DNA of 64,000 nucleotides from Candidatus Paracaedibacter acanthamoebae (GTDB lineage: Bacteria; Pseudomonadota; Alphaproteobacteria; Paracaedibacterales; Paracaedibacteraceae), in the NCBI RefSeq assembly GCF_000742835.1, contig NZ_CP008941.1, positions 372,001-436,000 of the forward strand, given 5' to 3'. The notes under the pieces are model-generated. The model searched no databases. It saw nothing but the letters and a program-made list of their open reading frames with translations, and was not told where the DNA came from. This document shows, piece after piece, positions 47,583 through 57,408 of this stretch. The number at the start of each line of letters is the position of its first letter. Position 1 is the stretch's first letter. The translations under genes were made by a program, and so were the position numbers.

Positions 47583-48172
47583 CAATTGGTCCTAAGCTTT
47601 CCTTTTCCTTTTTCTGACTAGCTGCTAGCCATCTCGAAATTTCGGATCTTGTTACGCTTATTCAGAAAAAGGAGTTTTATTATGCACTTCTGTCTGTCCT
47701 GGCAAGCGCTGCATGAGCTGGAAACCATGTCTATGGTTTAAGAACTGTATGACTTTATCCCAGCTCGATCTGTTTAAAGCTGGTTAGTAACTAGAGACAG
47801 GAATGGATTCCGGCTCAAGGCCAGAATGAGGTAATTTTCATAGGCTGGAAAAGAGGTTTTTGTATAAGATGCTAGCAGCCTAAATTTTACTCTTTCTCAA
47901 CCGTGAGAAAGTACATCTCCTCTCCACAGTTAAAATTTTGTGAAAGAGATTTAGCCAGAAAAGATTATTTATAAATAAATTGTTGAAAAAAATACATTTT
48001 TATGTTTTTATAATGGCGGCTACCGATTGGCATTGTCTTTTACCTGGTAAAGTGGATTATTTTGCGTAACAGCAGGTTGAAATATTTGTATCTCAAGGAT
48101 TATCCATTTTAATCGTTGATTTTTCGACTTTAATGTCGTAAATAAGATGGAAAACGAAGGAGGAAAATAGAA
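47583..48172. other. Gap between parE and the IHF-like gene, with palindromic repeats
   Basis: No gene is seen in these 590 bases. Near 47627-47652 is a decayed copy of the TCTCGA..TCCGG repeat, and GGAATGGATTCCGGCTCAAGGCCAGAATGAG (in two parts, 47800-47830) is a copy of the CCGG-type unit. The last 100 bases are AT-rich and should carry the promoter of the next gene. Confidence 0.6.
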
Positions 48173-48484
48173 ATGGCGAATAACACCATCACCCGTGCAG
48201 ATTTGGTTAATAGTATTACAGAGAATCTCTCGGTTCCCAAACCTGTTGCGTCTGATGTTCTGGAATCTGTTCTAGATGTCATTTCCAAAACCTTGGCTAA
48301 GGGCGATAGCGTCAAAATTTCAAGCTTTGGCACCTTTAATGTTCGCAAGAAAACTGAACGTATAGGTCGTAATCCCCGCACAGGTATTGAAGCCAAAATT
48401 ACAGCCCGGAGCGTTATTAGTTTTAAGGCGTCTCCTATTTTTAAAGATACAGTGAAGCCAGCTGCCTTAAAAAAAGCTGCATAA
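48173..48484 (+). CDS. ihfA: Integration host factor alpha subunit (HU/IHF family)
   Basis: A 103-residue DNA-bending protein. The start TITRADLVNSI, the SFGTFNVRKK beta region and the DNA-intercalating arm GRNPRTGIEAKIT with the Pro at its tip are the family signature. The arm sequence and the ISFKASP ending favour IHF alpha over HU, but HU is not excluded. AAGGAGG precedes the ATG. IHF sites are part of CtrA-type origins, such as the candidate at 57.6 kb. Confidence 0.82.
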   Translation: MANNTITRADLVNSITENLSVPKPVASDVLESVLDVISKTLAKGDSVKISSFGTFNVRKKTERIGRNPRTGIEAKITARSVISFKASPIFKDTVKPAALKKAA

Positions 48485-48546
48485 CCAAAATTTGATGGTA
48501 GCAGTTATTTGTGGTATTCTGTCAAAAACTTAAATGATTGCCTGAA

Positions 48547-49323
48547 ATGCTTGTAGATAGCCACTGCCATCTTAACTTCCCAGAATTCAAAGAAGATTTG
48601 CCAGCTGTTTTGCATCGCGCAAAGCTTAATGGGATCGCCACAATGCTCACGATTAATACTCGCTTGACTGAAGCACGTGAGATTCAGGCAATTGCAGAGG
48701 GTTATTCCAATATATTTTGTACTGTTGGTGTCCATCCACATGATGCTCAGGATTATGCTTCGACTGACTTAAAACACCAGCTTCTTGAGTTGGCTCAGCA
48801 CCCTAAGGTTGTAGGGCTCGGGGAAACTGGGTTAGATTATTACTATAATAACAGCCCTATGTCCGAACAAATTGAATCTTTTGAAATCCATTTAGATGCC
48901 TCAAAAGATCTAGATCTCCCGGTCGTTGTTCATACGCGGAATGCCGACGCGGATACACTAGCCTGTATGGACAGATACAGGGGTACCCAAGGCGTTTTTC
49001 ATTGCTTTAGCGGTGGGCTCGATATGGCAAAGGCAGGGCTTGCGCGAGGATACTTAATCTCTTTTTCTGGAATTATCACCTTTAAAAAGGCAGAAGAGTT
49101 GCGTGAAGTCGTTAAATATGTGCCGTTAGACAAGATTCTTGTTGAAACGGATGCTCCTTTCTTAGCGCCCATCCCGCACCGCGGTAAGCGGAATGAACCT
49201 GCTTTTACGCTGCACACAGCTGAGATGGTGGCAGAGTTAAAGGGGATTAGCCTTAAAGAAGTAGCGGTTCAAACCACGGATAATTTTTTTAATTTATTTA
49301 AGAGAGCGAGGCGCCCATCATGA
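48547..49323 (+). CDS. tatD: TatD-family metal-dependent DNase/hydrolase
   Basis: A 258-residue TIM-barrel hydrolase. Metal ligands: the HxH in DSHCHLNFPEF, Glu in GETGLDYYY, His in VVHTRNAD, His in GVFHCFSGG and Asp in ETDAPFLAP. The ATG at 48547 is chosen over a TTG at 48538. It overlaps the next gene by four bases (ATGA), the usual tatD-MBL pair of alphaproteobacteria, where metG and holB often precede; holB lies instead at 56 kb. Substrates may be DNA 3' ends or D-aminoacyl-tRNA. Confidence 0.93.
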   Translation: MLVDSHCHLNFPEFKEDLPAVLHRAKLNGIATMLTINTRLTEAREIQAIAEGYSNIFCTVGVHPHDAQDYASTDLKHQLLELAQHPKVVGLGETGLDYYYNNSPMSEQIESFEIHLDASKDLDLPVVVHTRNADADTLACMDRYRGTQGVFHCFSGGLDMAKAGLARGYLISFSGIITFKKAEELREVVKYVPLDKILVETDAPFLAPIPHRGKRNEPAFTLHTAEMVAELKGISLKEVAVQTTDNFFNLFKRARRPS

Positions 49324-50087
49324 AAATAACGATACTGGGTTCTGGATCATCGGGTGGCGTTCCCTTAATTACAGGTGATTGGGGTGATAGCGATCGTACT
49401 AATCCAAAGAATCATCGTAAGCGGGCGAGTATTCATATTGAAATCAATGGTGTTAATATTGTTGTTGATACAGGCGCGGATTTTCGTCAGCAAGTATTAG
49501 AATATCCAATTAGTAAGCTGGATGCAGTGCTTTATACCCACAGCCATGCGGATCATATTTTTGGTTTGGATGAGTTACGCCATTTTCATCTTAAGCAAAA
49601 GCAGCCCGTGCCTATTTATGCAGATTCAAAAACTCTAGAATCGTTGCGTCAGACATTTACTTATGCCTTTAATGCTCCAGAATTTGGGCCGTACCAAGCC
49701 TTCATAAAACCTCATGTATTTGCTAATAATACCTTTAAAGTTTGTGGAATTGATATTCTTCCCATTAAATTGGATCATACTGTGATGACGTCTTGGGGGT
49801 TTCGGATTGGGGATTTTGCCTATTGTACTGATTTTAAACGTATTGAACCCCTTGAGTTGCAGAAATTAAAAGGCTTAGATGTTTTTATTGTTGATTGTCT
49901 GATGTTTGATGATCACCTGACGCATGTGAAATTTGATGAAACCATACAAATTATTGAGGAACTCAAACCCAGGCGTGCAATTTTTACTCACATGAATCAG
50001 TGTATGGATTATGAGGTGGCATTGAGTCGGTGCCCAGAGGGTGTGGAGCCCGGTTATGACGGAATGATTATCTCATCTCACACGTAA
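49320..50087 (+). CDS. Metallo-beta-lactamase-fold hydrolase (PhnP/RNase Z-like)
   Basis: A 255-residue binuclear zinc hydrolase. ILGSGSSGGVPLI starts the fold, the ligand motif THSHADHIFGLDELR is intact, and HTVMTSWGFRIGDFAYCTD holds later ligands. Similar proteins cleave cyclic phosphodiesters (PhnP) or act on RNA. Four-base overlap with tatD implies joint translation. No phn genes are near, so the cyclic-phosphate role is not supported by context. Confidence 0.88.
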   Translation: MKITILGSGSSGGVPLITGDWGDSDRTNPKNHRKRASIHIEINGVNIVVDTGADFRQQVLEYPISKLDAVLYTHSHADHIFGLDELRHFHLKQKQPVPIYADSKTLESLRQTFTYAFNAPEFGPYQAFIKPHVFANNTFKVCGIDILPIKLDHTVMTSWGFRIGDFAYCTDFKRIEPLELQKLKGLDVFIVDCLMFDDHLTHVKFDETIQIIEELKPRRAIFTHMNQCMDYEVALSRCPEGVEPGYDGMIISSHT

Positions 50088-50129
50088 TCGCCACTTATTG
50101 CGACCACTTCTTTTTACTTTTTCTGCTCA

Positions 50130-50222
50130 ATGAATAAAATTTTAGATGCCCACAGCGATCTAATCTTAGACATACGGGCGAGATGTATTCAAAAATACAT
50201 CCTTATCCCTTATGAAACTTGA
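50130..50222 (+). pseudogene. Possible dipeptidase (M19-like) N-terminal remnant
   Basis: A 30-codon frame begins MNKILDAHSDLILDIRAR and ends at TGA 50220-50222. DAHSD resembles the metal-binding start of renal-dipeptidase-type enzymes. Nothing of the rest of such a gene follows, so this would be a relic between the hydrolase and pfkA genes. A hairpin GATGTATT-CAAA-AATACATC lies inside it (50182-50201). Weak call. Confidence 0.3.
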
Positions 50223-50317
50223 TGCCTCGGGGACAGCAAATATGGTACCTTAAAGTTAACTGAAGATTACCGAACTGACGATAAAATTTTTAGCTTAAAG
50301 TGAAGAGGGGGGTGCTC

Positions 50318-51397
50318 TTGATAAAAAAAATAGGTGTTTTAACGAGTGGCGGTGATTGCGCTGGGTTAAATGCAGCTGTTCGAGCTATTGTGCATCGAGC
50401 CACCGGAGAGTACGGCTGGGAGGTATACGGTGTTTGTAATGGGACGACTGGTTTGATTAATCGGCCGTTACAGTATCGACACCTTAGCCGTGGAATGTGC
50501 GATACAGCCATGTTAAGGGCTGGTGGAACGATGCTGGGGACAACAAACAAGGCTAACCCCTTTGCTTTTCCTGGCGCTGATGGCACAACAGATCGATCGG
50601 ATGAATGTATTGCAGGCTATAAAGAATTGGGTCTCGATGCTCTGATTGGGATAGGGGGCGATGGTAGTTTAGATATTCTGCAAAGGTTAGCCCAAAAGGG
50701 GAACATTAACTTGGTTGCCATCCCAAAGACCATTGATAATGATTTAGGGCTCACTGAAAATGCCATTGGCTATTCCACCGCCGTAGAAACTGCAATGGAC
50801 GCTTTGGATCACTTGCAGCCCACAGCCGCGAGCCATCAGCGCGTTATGGTTCTAGAAGTTATGGGGCGGGATGCTGGACATATCGCTATAGCAGCCGGAA
50901 TTGCTGGGGGCGCTGATGTTATTCTGGTGCCTGAAATTTTTTACAGCATTGACACTATTTGTCAAAAGATTAAATCGCTCTCTAAAACAGAAAGCCGTAA
51001 CTTTGCTCTTATCATTGTGGCGGAAGCGGTTAAAGATGAAAATGGCGAACCCGTCGTGGTATCGCAGAAATGGGAGCGTATCCGTTATGGTGGAATTGGC
51101 CACTATATCGGGGATAAAATCGCCGAGAAATTGGGTGCTGATGTCCGCGTGACTTCTTTAGGGCACATTCAACGGGGTGGCCAACCGAATGCTCTTGATC
51201 GGATTATTGCATCCGCCTTTGGTGTTTATGCCGTTGATCTGCTAGCTCAAGGTAAATTTGATCGTATGGTGGCGTGGCAGAATCGTCAAGTTATTGATGT
51301 GGCAATTTCTGATGCCGTTAAAGGATACCAAAGTTTGCAGCTCGATGACATTTTGGTGAAAACAGCCCGTGGTTTAGGAATTTGTTTGGGAGATTAA
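50318..51397 (+). CDS. pfkA: 6-phosphofructokinase
   Basis: A 359-residue family A phosphofructokinase. The likely start is TTG 50318, five bases after GAGGGGGG; GTG 50300 would give six more residues and no ribosome site. Motifs: GVLTSGGDCAGLNA (phosphate loop), GIGGDGSLD, PKTIDNDL and MGRDAGHIA. The GGDGS sequence favours ATP as donor, while Lys in PKTIDND is common in pyrophosphate-dependent forms, so donor use is ambiguous. Length is slightly above the bacterial ATP form (about 320). Three bases before plsY. Confidence 0.92.
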   Translation: MIKKIGVLTSGGDCAGLNAAVRAIVHRATGEYGWEVYGVCNGTTGLINRPLQYRHLSRGMCDTAMLRAGGTMLGTTNKANPFAFPGADGTTDRSDECIAGYKELGLDALIGIGGDGSLDILQRLAQKGNINLVAIPKTIDNDLGLTENAIGYSTAVETAMDALDHLQPTAASHQRVMVLEVMGRDAGHIAIAAGIAGGADVILVPEIFYSIDTICQKIKSLSKTESRNFALIIVAEAVKDENGEPVVVSQKWERIRYGGIGHYIGDKIAEKLGADVRVTSLGHIQRGGQPNALDRIIASAFGVYAVDLLAQGKFDRMVAWQNRQVIDVAISDAVKGYQSLQLDDILVKTARGLGICLGD

Positions 51398-51400
51398 GGG

Positions 51401-51988
51401 ATGGAGGCATATGCTATCCTAGGTTTAGCGTATCTGTTAGGGTCAATTCCCTTTGGGTTGATATTTGTCAAACTTTCAGGACGCGGCGATGTTCGCGATA
51501 TTGGCTCTGGGAACATTGGGGCTACGAATGTCTTACGCACAGGAAGCAAAACCTTGGCTGTGGCGACATTATTGGCAGATGCTCTCAAAGGGGCACTGCC
51601 AGTTATGGTGGCCCGATATGCAGGCCTCGATAGCCTGTATATTGCTTTGACAGGATTGATCGCCATTGTGGGGCATGTCTTTCCTGTGTGGCTAAACTTT
51701 CGAGGGGGTAAGGGCGTTGCAACCGCCCTTGGTGTTTATTTTGCCATCAGCCCGCTGTTAGGAGCTTTGATTATTTTAACTTGGTTGGTAATTGCTAAAG
51801 TCTTTAAGATTTCATCGTTGGCAGCTCTGGTTGCTTTATTTATGGCGCCCATCTATACAGCAGTAATTCATACCTCGGTTGAAGCATCCATTCTAGCGAT
51901 TGCTATCTACTTGCTCATATTTTGGACACACATGGATAATATTCGACGGATATTGAAAGGGGAAGAATCTTTAATTCAGAAGAAATAA
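51401..51988 (+). CDS. plsY: Glycerol-3-phosphate acyltransferase PlsY
   Basis: A 195-residue membrane enzyme that makes lysophosphatidate from acyl-phosphate. Motifs: YLLGSIPFGLI, GSGNIGATNVLRTGSK and NFRGGKGVATALGV, the three conserved cytoplasmic loops, with about five membrane helices. It follows pfkA closely, although the two act in different pathways. A tRNA-His lies after it on the other strand. Confidence 0.95.
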   Translation: MEAYAILGLAYLLGSIPFGLIFVKLSGRGDVRDIGSGNIGATNVLRTGSKTLAVATLLADALKGALPVMVARYAGLDSLYIALTGLIAIVGHVFPVWLNFRGGKGVATALGVYFAISPLLGALIILTWLVIAKVFKISSLAALVALFMAPIYTAVIHTSVEASILAIAIYLLIFWTHMDNIRRILKGEESLIQKK

Positions 51989-51990
51989 AA

Positions 51991-52068
51991 TGGGGCGAGA
52001 AACCGGGATTGAACCGGCGACCTCGAGAACCACAACCTCGCGCTCTAACCAACTGAGCTATTCCCGCC
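51991..52068 (-). tRNA. tRNA-His (anticodon GTG)
   Basis: The minus strand folds with acceptor GCGGGAA/TTCTCGC, D arm GCTC/GAGC, anticodon arm CGAGG-TTGTGGT-TCTCG (anticodon GTG), T arm GCCGG-TTCAATC-CCGGT and encoded CCA. A G lies at position -1 opposite C73, the canonical histidine identity pair, which many alphaproteobacteria have lost but the Rickettsiales keep. Confidence 0.95.
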
Positions 52069-52129
52069 ACATGTCAATATTAATACCGTTTTTGCGCCGG
52101 AATAGTCAAGAAAAAAGTCTCAAATTTTT

Positions 52130-54310
52130 CTATTTTTCTTTCATAACAAAGATGCCGTCCCAGTTATGGGGTGGTGGAGTTTTCTTGTAAGTCTTACAGC
52201 GATTAATGTAGAGAGCGGCAGTAAAATCCTTACCATACTCCGTTTCAATTCTAATAAATTGCTCTATCGCTTCATCCCAGCGTTTATCGCGGTATAAGGT
52301 AACGGCCCGATCAAACTTTGCACAAAAATTAATCTCTTCATCGGTTGGCAGGAGTAAGGGGTCACTATTTTTAAGGGCCCGGAGTTCATAAATTTTGACT
52401 CCTTTTTTCTTGCCTTTAACCGCAACAATATCAAGAGGGCGAACAATGGCATGGTCAGTAATTTGATGCACCACATCTTCGCTAATAATAATTGAGGTAT
52501 GATAGTGTTTATTCAGGCCTTCTAGACGGGATGCTAAGTTCACGCTGTCTCCAAGGGCAGAATAAATCATGCGCCACGTGGATCCCATGTTGCCGACGAT
52601 GGCTTCCCCTGTATGCACGCCAATTCTGGTTATTAAGATGGGTTTCTTTTCAAAATTCCATTTGCGGTTAAGATCATTAAGGCGTTTTTGGCAAAGGAGT
52701 GCTGCTTTGCAAGCATTCATGGCCTGGTCTCTATCCGGTGCTGGTGCCCCCCAAAACGACATGATTGCATCACCAATAAATTTATCGACTGTTCCATTGG
52801 TGTTAGCGATAATTTCTGTTAGTTCTTCAAAATACTCTGACAGGTGGTTGACGAGTTTGTCTGCTGGGTAAGTTTCACTGATGGTAGTGAAATCAGCAAT
52901 ATCAGTAAACATGAATGTTAGTTTTTTATTTTTCCCGCCAATCTTAACTTCGTTCCCATTCTCAAGCAATTTTCGGACTAATTTCTTAGGGACAAATTTA
53001 CCAAAGGAAACAAGGCTGGCGCGCATTGTATTAATTGATGTTTGAAGCTGTTGGATTTCTTGAATGCCCGATCGGACTTGGTCAGGGTAGGTGAGATCAA
53101 ATCCTGATATTCGATTGGCTTGTTGCGACAATTGAATAATAGGTTTTGACACGCGATGGGCCAGATAAGTAATAAAGAGGATAGATAGCATCAAAATCAC
53201 AAAGCTAATGAGTAAGGTATTTTGTTGAGTTTCCTTTATTTGGCCTATTAAGTTGTCAATCGGCATAATAATGACATATAACCAATCTTTGAAGACCACA
53301 GGGTCGTAGTCTTTGAAGGATGCAATATAGGTTTGATCTTCATAGCTAAATATGAATTTATTTTTGTTATTGATTTGATATAAACGGAATGCTTCAGCCG
53401 GCAATTTATTGCTTAAGTCTTTAACCGTTTTTAACTGAGCATCCGGATTGGTAAGAGAGACTTTTGCTGGACTATTTTCAAAAGGAGACGCTACAATTTC
53501 CCCTTTTTTGGTAAGAATCATAGAAACGCCTTCGAAGTGGATGTTTTTGAGGATTTCCGCAAATCCATCCAAGGGGATATCAGAGCCAATAACACCAAAA
53601 TATTGGCCGTTATAAGTACTTAAAGGAACGGCATTAGCAACCCCCGGTAAGCCGGTTGTTGAAAATATATAAATGTTTGTCCATATTTGGCTGCGCGTTT
53701 GTAGGGACCGTTGGTACCATTCTCTGACCTTATGGTTGTAAAGAATTTGCGAGGGGGGAAGTTCTTCTACCTCCAGTATTCGGGAGTCATTATCCATGTA
53801 AGACCAGGTTTCCTTTGTCGATAGGCCGTTTCTTTCGATAGCTCTAATGGCAATTTTTGCTTTTTTAGGAAGTAACCGTTGGTTTGATCTATAAGTTGAA
53901 TTAGGCGGTAAAATTTTGATTTGAAAGAATTTTCCATCCTCTGTTCCCATGAAAATGCTTTCAATAAAGGGATATTGTCTAACCACAGCAACACTGTAAT
54001 CTAATAAGATTTTATTGCTTGTGGAAATTTCATTCGAACTTTTTAAAATATAAGATCCCATTAAAACGGCTGTTTGGACACCCTCAAAGCGCGTGCGAAT
54101 TCTGTCGATTTTTGACTCACTTAAGTCATCCATCATTTTTTGAGATAATTCTAAGATGGATTCAGAATTATTGGTATAAGTGTAATAGACAATTGAGCTT
54201 GCCGTTAGGACTTGAATAATGAAAAAGCTAGATAGAATATCAAACCGAAGATTTCTTTGAGTGATTAGTCTTTTTAAAGCCCCTAGTATATAGACAAATA
54301 TAGTACTCAT
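52130..54310 (-). CDS. Membrane adenylate cyclase, Cache-HAMP-class III
   Basis: A 726-residue sensor enzyme. Start ATG 54310 (MSTIFVYILGALKR). A first membrane helix lies near 30-50, then a large periplasmic dCache-type sensor (about 60-355), a second membrane helix (about 365-390, ISFVILMLSILFITYLA), a HAMP domain and, from about 470, a class III cyclase: LTFMFTDIADFTTISE (first metal Asp), VDKFIGDAIMSFWGAP (adenine-selecting Lys and second Asp) and YSALGDSVNLASRLE. The K and D residues suit cAMP rather than cGMP. The C-terminal tail is TPR-like. It may act on the cNMP-binding channel at 29.7 kb. Confidence 0.9.
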   Translation of the reverse strand: MSTIFVYILGALKRLITQRNLRFDILSSFFIIQVLTASSIVYYTYTNNSESILELSQKMMDDLSESKIDRIRTRFEGVQTAVLMGSYILKSSNEISTSNKILLDYSVAVVRQYPFIESIFMGTEDGKFFQIKILPPNSTYRSNQRLLPKKAKIAIRAIERNGLSTKETWSYMDNDSRILEVEELPPSQILYNHKVREWYQRSLQTRSQIWTNIYIFSTTGLPGVANAVPLSTYNGQYFGVIGSDIPLDGFAEILKNIHFEGVSMILTKKGEIVASPFENSPAKVSLTNPDAQLKTVKDLSNKLPAEAFRLYQINNKNKFIFSYEDQTYIASFKDYDPVVFKDWLYVIIMPIDNLIGQIKETQQNTLLISFVILMLSILFITYLAHRVSKPIIQLSQQANRISGFDLTYPDQVRSGIQEIQQLQTSINTMRASLVSFGKFVPKKLVRKLLENGNEVKIGGKNKKLTFMFTDIADFTTISETYPADKLVNHLSEYFEELTEIIANTNGTVDKFIGDAIMSFWGAPAPDRDQAMNACKAALLCQKRLNDLNRKWNFEKKPILITRIGVHTGEAIVGNMGSTWRMIYSALGDSVNLASRLEGLNKHYHTSIIISEDVVHQITDHAIVRPLDIVAVKGKKKGVKIYELRALKNSDPLLLPTDEEINFCAKFDRAVTLYRDKRWDEAIEQFIRIETEYGKDFTAALYINRCKTYKKTPPPHNWDGIFVMKEK

Positions 54311-54425
54311 CGTAAAGTCCAACGGTATGATCCCTACTATGAGTATATTCGATGGGGGTTAAGATATTGTAAATGTGTCGATAGTCTGTGTATCTGAATA
54401 TCTTCAGATTGTTGGTATAGAGAAT

Positions 54426-54445
54426 GGGGGGAAGAATTTCCCCCC
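54426..54445. terminator. Hairpin after proS
   Basis: Perfect stem GGGGGGAA/TTCCCCCC with loop GAAT, six bases beyond the proS stop. It lacks a T run on the proS side (ATTCTC), so termination is uncertain. Confidence 0.45.
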
Positions 54446-54450
54446 TTTAT

Positions 54451-55731
54451 TTAGCAAACTTTATCGGCAATTTGGTCTAATGCGACTTCAATTTTCTCGC
54501 CAGTCTTACGGTTTTTCAATTCAACCATACCGGTTTCGACGGTGCGATTGCCGAGAACAATTTGCCAGGGTAGACCTATGAGATCCATATCGGCAAACTT
54601 TGTGCCGGCTCGTTCATCACGATCATCATAAAGGACTTCAATACCTTTGTTGCTAAGTTGTGTGTACAACCCCTCGGCTAAGGTGTCTATCTTAATGTCC
54701 CCAACCTTTAAGTTAATTAACCCAACCTTGAACGGAGCAACTGCTTCGGGCCATATAATTCCTTTATCATCATGGAAAGCTTCAATAATAGCGCCGACCA
54801 AACGGGACACACCAATGCCATAGGATCCCATTTCTAAGGGAATTGTCTGGCCGTCCGGTGTGGTGACCTTTGCACCCAATGGTTCAGAGTATTTTGTGCC
54901 AAAATAAAAGATGTGGCCGATCTCAATTCCTCGGGCTGTTTTCAAGTGATCCGCAGGAATGGGGCATTCATCCGCTTTATGCATCTCATCTGCCGCAGCA
55001 TACAGTTTACTGGCAATATCAAAAGTCATGTCAGCCGCAGAAAGGCTATCAAACTTCCCGTCATAGTATATTGTGCTTTCGCCTGTTGGCGCCACAATTT
55101 GGAACTCATGGGAGAGGTCTCCGCCAATCGCCCCTGTGTCAGCCCGAACGGGAATGGCAGTAAGCCCCATGCGGCGGAATGTCCGAAGGTACGATTCATA
55201 AATCTTTTTGTACGTGTCTGTCGCTGCTTCATAGGATAAATCAAAAGAATACCCGTCTTTCATTAAAAATTCCCGTCCGCGCATAACACCAAAACGGGGG
55301 CGGATTTCATCACGAAATTTCCATTGAATTTGGTAAAGAACGAGTGGCAAAGCCCGATAACTTTTTACGTACTGTGCCACCACATCTGTAATAACCTCCT
55401 CATTGGTTGGCCCATACAGCATTTCCCGCTCGTGCCGATCCGTAATGCGAAGCATTTCTTTACCATAAGCTTCATACCGGCCTGATTTTTTCCACAGCTC
55501 AGCGGGTTGAATGGTTGGCATTAAGACTTTATGACAGCCGATACGGTCTTGCTCTTCGCAAACGATTTTTTGGATCTTCTCAAGAACGCGCAAACCAAGA
55601 GGGAGCCAAGTATAAATACCACTGGTTTCTTGATTAACCATACCAGCCCGTAGCATTAAACGATGGGATGCAATTTGCGCTTCGGAAGGAGTTTCTTTTA
55701 GAGTAGGGATAAAATATTGTGATAACCGCAT
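54451..55731 (-). CDS. proS: Prolyl-tRNA synthetase, short alphaproteobacterial type
   Basis: A 426-residue class II synthetase. Start ATG 55731 ([13 protein letters not shown]), the usual family start; an ATG 12 bases upstream is possible. [21 protein letters not shown] is near the start, [12 protein letters not shown] and [21 protein letters not shown] are motif 2 regions, and [16 protein letters not shown] is motif 3. It has no editing insertion, which is typical of alphaproteobacterial ProRS. Length is normal (about 430-440). Confidence 0.95.
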   Translation of the reverse strand: MRLSQYFIPTLKETPSEAQIASHRLMLRAGMVNQETSGIYTWLPLGLRVLEKIQKIVCEEQDRIGCHKVLMPTIQPAELWKKSGRYEAYGKEMLRITDRHEREMLYGPTNEEVITDVVAQYVKSYRALPLVLYQIQWKFRDEIRPRFGVMRGREFLMKDGYSFDLSYEAATDTYKKIYESYLRTFRRMGLTAIPVRADTGAIGGDLSHEFQIVAPTGESTIYYDGKFDSLSAADMTFDIASKLYAAADEMHKADECPIPADHLKTARGIEIGHIFYFGTKYSEPLGAKVTTPDGQTIPLEMGSYGIGVSRLVGAIIEAFHDDKGIIWPEAVAPFKVGLINLKVGDIKIDTLAEGLYTQLSNKGIEVLYDDRDERAGTKFADMDLIGLPWQIVLGNRTVETGMVELKNRKTGEKIEVALDQIADKVC

Positions 55732-55894
55732 TAGTGACACCATGTTATTAACTGTGATGCCACTTTATACGCTCGGCTTACTTTATTGCAAGACCTAGGT
55801 GTTCTGTAAAACACAATTTTGGTATCATAATAACAATTTTAGGGGTCTACACCTACCATTTACGCCGCTAGTGCTGCCGTGGTGATGATAGTTC

Positions 55895-56317
55895 TTAATT
55901 AAGGTCAGGGAATTTCTTTTTACATTCAGACCTTATTTTTTCTTGTTCTTCATCTTCTACTTTTTCGCCGTTAATTTTGATCGTACCGTCTTTGTCAATG
56001 TCGACAATACCGGTATAGATCTTACTTTTATCAATCGTAGCGTCCACATATGGATTTCCATCTGTTGGATAGTTTGGCGCGAAACTTTTAAGGGGTAGTT
56101 CGAGGGGGATTGTAACTTTCTCGCCTAAATTATAGGTTTTACTACCGGGAAGATTTGGCTGTACAACTGGGTTTCCGCTGCTATCGACGCCAGCTTTATA
56201 CTCAATAGAATCGTGTGATTTATTAGTAACGATTAATCGCTGACAATCTTGGCGCGATAGAAGTTTATCGGTTTTTTTCGCCTCAGCAACGGATATTAAA
56301 AAAATAAGGAACCACAT
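55895..56317 (-). CDS. Small exported protein of unknown function
   Basis: A 140-residue protein with a short signal peptide (MWFLIFLISVAEAKK). The mature part is polar, with DSSGNPVVQPNLPGSKTYNLG and a VDIDKDGTIKINGEKV segment that looks like a small beta domain with a possible Ca-like DxDxDG loop. The C-terminus carries two Cys regions (one at DCQRLIV, one at SECKKK). Not recognised. It is divergent from holB, 60 bases apart. Confidence 0.5.
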   Translation of the reverse strand: MWFLIFLISVAEAKKTDKLLSRQDCQRLIVTNKSHDSIEYKAGVDSSGNPVVQPNLPGSKTYNLGEKVTIPLELPLKSFAPNYPTDGNPYVDATIDKSKIYTGIVDIDKDGTIKINGEKVEDEEQEKIRSECKKKFPDLN

Positions 56318-56377
56318 ACTTGCCTCATCTGACGTTATAGGTTTATTTTAAGGGAAAGTTCTTAAGGAATCCTTATC

Positions 56378-57379
56378 ATGTCGATTGATCTCTCCGTTCC
56401 GCCTCGATTGCAAAAGCAGTTGGTGGGCCACACTCAATCTTTTCAGCAATTGCTTGAGCAGCATGCGGCTGGACGTTTACATCCGGCTTGGTTGCTAGCA
56501 GGGCAAAAGGGAATTGGCAAGGCTACCTTGGCTTATCAGTTTGTGCGGTATCTGTTGACGGCTGGTCAGGAAAATGCGGCTTTTTATAATGGGTTGATTG
56601 ATCAGAAGGCTCATCCTAATCTCTTTATTTTAGAACGGTCAGCAGATGATGACGGTAAGCTTGAGACAGATATCAAGATTGATAAGGTGCGCGCCTTAGC
56701 TGATTTCGCGCGACAATCGCCTGCTGTGCCGGGATGGCGTGTCGTGATTATTGATGCGATCGATGAGTTAAATCGCAATGCGGCTAATTCTATCCTCAAA
56801 ATTCTAGAGGAACCACCCCAGCAGCTCGTATTCTTAATGGTTTGCCATTCATTAGGGACTATTTTGCCGACAATACGATCACGTTGCTGCGTATTGCCAT
56901 TGCAACCGTTGACAGAAATAGATTTTAAGGATTTAGGCATTGTTCAAGAGTCTGCTTTACTGGCAGAGCTATCCGGCGGAAGTATTGGTGGCTATGTGGC
57001 TCTAAAAAGTATCAATGTTGCCGGTTTATTGGGACAAGTGATTGAGATAGCTCAAGATGTGTGTCAGGGAAGAATGCAATCTCTCGTTACCTTTTGTAGT
57101 GGTCTAGATAAGAAAGATGCTCGCACTGAGTGTATCCCAGGTTTGTTGACATGGTTGGCCCGTCACTTAGTTTTGTACTCGGCCGGGATTACGACCTCCA
57201 ACGAGCTATCTGATAAGATTAACCTATTATGCCAAAGCGCGCCCACCGAGCATTGGCTAAAGGCTCAGAAAGCGATTTCAGGGTTTTTAGAGATGTCACG
57301 GGGGGCTTATGCAGACCCAATCCATGTAATTCAAGCTCTCTTTCTCTTATTAAAGTCTCCCCACAGTTATCGGTCTTAA
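56378..57379 (+). CDS. holB: DNA polymerase III subunit delta prime
   Basis: A 333-residue clamp-loader subunit of the AAA+ family. Walker A region GQKGIGKATLAYQFV (with the GKA of delta prime), then IDAIDELNRNAANSILKILEEPP, the highly conserved sensor region, and SRCCVLPLQPL. A zinc-binding Cys cluster, present in many homologues, is not obvious. tmk is not upstream and metG/tatD are not downstream, so the usual operon has been split. Confidence 0.92.
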   Translation: MSIDLSVPPRLQKQLVGHTQSFQQLLEQHAAGRLHPAWLLAGQKGIGKATLAYQFVRYLLTAGQENAAFYNGLIDQKAHPNLFILERSADDDGKLETDIKIDKVRALADFARQSPAVPGWRVVIIDAIDELNRNAANSILKILEEPPQQLVFLMVCHSLGTILPTIRSRCCVLPLQPLTEIDFKDLGIVQESALLAELSGGSIGGYVALKSINVAGLLGQVIEIAQDVCQGRMQSLVTFCSGLDKKDARTECIPGLLTWLARHLVLYSAGITTSNELSDKINLLCQSAPTEHWLKAQKAISGFLEMSRGAYADPIHVIQALFLLLKSPHSYRS

Positions 57380-57384
57380 AGAAC

Positions 57385-57408
57385 ACGGTAAAACCGTTGT
57401 CGTTTTTC
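57385..57408 (+). terminator. Weak intrinsic terminator after holB
   Basis: Stem ACGGT/ACCGT (57385-57389 and 57393-57397) with loop AAA is followed by TGTCGTTTTTC. It is six bases after the holB stop. The stem is short, so this is a modest call. Confidence 0.45.
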
